Source: Streptomyces sp. CCM_MD2014 (lineage in GTDB: Bacteria; Actinomycetota; Actinomycetes; Streptomycetales; Streptomycetaceae). From it: a stretch of DNA of 64,000 nt. The notes under the pieces are model-generated. The model was not told where the DNA came from. It did no database searches and worked only from the letters and a program-made list of their open reading frames with translations. This document shows positions 63,305 through 64,000 of the stretch, in pieces; within the stretch, counting starts at the first letter, position 1, and every line of letters starts with the position of its first letter. The stretch lies in NCBI RefSeq assembly GCF_000772045.1, contig NZ_CP009754.1, forward strand, positions 5,828,001-5,892,000. The letters are read 5' to 3'. Both the position numbers and the translations under genes were made by a program.

Positions 63305-64000
63305 CTACTTGGTCACCTCTGCGGACTGGTAGGCGGCGGAACCCGGGGACGCGCAGACGAACCAGTTCGCCGTGGGGAAGCCGCGGACGGGCCGGATCAC
63401 GGCGTCCGTGCTGAGCAGGGGGCTGTTTTCAGGGGCCCGGTCGGCCAGGGTGGTACTGCCGTCCTTCCAGTGGCAGGCGACCTGCTTCGCCGTCGTGGGC
63501 ACCGTCCCGATGACCAGACGGTGCGCGCCGTCCTCCCCTGTGAGGGGCTGGGTCAGGGCCTCGACTTCGGTCTCCTTCGGCCAGGGCAGTCTGCTCGTCG
63601 AGACGGAGTCCACCAGGCGATGGGTGAGTTCGTCGTTGCCGGCGCCTTCGGGGCCGTAGAAGCGGATGACGAAGTAGCTGGTGCGGCCGACGAGTTCGGA
63701 AGGGTTGCCCGAGGTCGCCGGGGTGAGCCCCCAGTCCGCCATGGCCTCGGTCTGTTTGACGGCCTCGGCCTTGTCGCGCGGTGCCGACCACACCTGCACG
63801 TTGACGCCCCACCTCACGTCCCCAGAAGTGCCGAAGGCCACCTGCGAGATCTGCGGCAGGAACACGCGTCGTCCGTCCGCCGGGGCGGGCTGGGCGGGGG
63901 CGCTCGAGTCGTTTCCTCCGGGCAGGCTCGTCAGGGCCAGCGTCCCCGTGGTGCCCGCCAGCACCACTGCCGCGACCGCTGCGGCCGTCCGCCGCCGTGC
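63305..64000 (-). CDS. Exported or membrane-anchored protein, N-terminus beyond the window
   Basis: The leftward frame stays open to the window edge. Visible residues begin RRRTAAAVAAVVLAGTTGTLAL, a probable signal or anchor helix, so the true start lies past 64000. The ~200-aa exported part is not recognised; it has two cysteines (QVACHWKDG, WFVCASP). It is convergent with comEC, 10 nt apart, with no visible terminator. Confidence 0.7.
   Translation of the reverse strand, partial: ARRRTAAAVAAVVLAGTTGTLALTSLPGGNDSSAPAQPAPADGRRVFLPQISQVAFGTSGDVRWGVNVQVWSAPRDKAEAVKQTEAMADWGLTPATSGNPSELVGRTSYFVIRFYGPEGAGNDELTHRLVDSVSTSRLPWPKETEVEALTQPLTGEDGAHRLVIGTVPTTAKQVACHWKDGSTTLADRAPENSPLLSTDAVIRPVRGFPTANWFVCASPGSAAYQSAEVTK

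Overview
This window is a stretch of high-GC actinobacterial chromosome, almost certainly Streptomyces. The evidence is strong G/C preference at third codon positions, GTG starts, long spurious antisense ORFs, and a gene order matching, as I remember it, the S. coelicolor SCO2567-SCO2611 neighbourhood (mre cluster - rne - rplU/rpmA/obg - proB/proA - nadD - rsfS - leuS - comEA/comEC). There is no rRNA, CRISPR array, transposase, integrase or origin. Two identical tRNA-Ala(GGC) genes are present.

Regions: (1) 87-6680, the mre/rod wall-elongation operon: mreB, mreC, mreD, a class B PBP and rodA. (2) 6795-10704, a radical-SAM protein and its usual small partner, with a repetitive membrane protein between them. 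(3) 10979-18721, RNase E/G with a duplicated Ala/Glu/Arg-rich arm and a histone-like tail, a glycerol-1-phosphate-dehydrogenase-like enzyme, and the rplU-rpmA-obg operon with a clear -35/-10 promoter. (4) 18869-27644, an accessory block between obg and proB: two trypsin-fold/FG-GAP secreted proteins that have both lost the catalytic His and Ser, a Tat-exported ALF-repeat coiled-coil protein with a hydrophobic C-terminus, a four-helix membrane protein just downstream of it, and a small secreted protein. Its intergenic DNA is AT-rich for this genome. (5) 27845-38567, cell-wall glycopolymer genes: a GT4 glycosyltransferase and three differently built CDP-glycerol glycerophosphotransferase-family proteins. 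(6) 38568-39574, a G-rich minisatellite. (7) 39575-50209, proB, proA and conserved Streptomyces genes, including two membrane proteins sharing an N-terminal motif, an M48 protease, two ~54-aa membrane proteins missed by a 60-aa cutoff, nadD, an LCP/LytR_C protein (likely PdtA-like), rsfS and a histidine phosphatase. (8) 50351-51242, twin tRNA-Ala genes bracketing two tiny zinc-ribbon genes. (9) 51298-54191, a translationally coupled redox pair (NuoF-like/ferredoxin plus cytochrome-b-like). (10) 54532-57626, leuS behind a leaderless leader peptide with three consecutive Leu codons and a terminator. (11) 57790-64000, a coiled-coil membrane protein, DegV, ComEA, ComEC and a secreted/membrane protein cut by the window edge.

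The common theme is envelope and spore-wall construction: elongasome genes at one end, wall-glycopolymer polymerases in the middle and an LCP-type attachment enzyme further on. The best candidates for an undescribed system are in 18.8-27.7 kb: an exported ALF-repeat protein with a membrane-active-looking C-terminus followed by a putative membrane immunity protein, flanked by paired secreted pseudoproteases.
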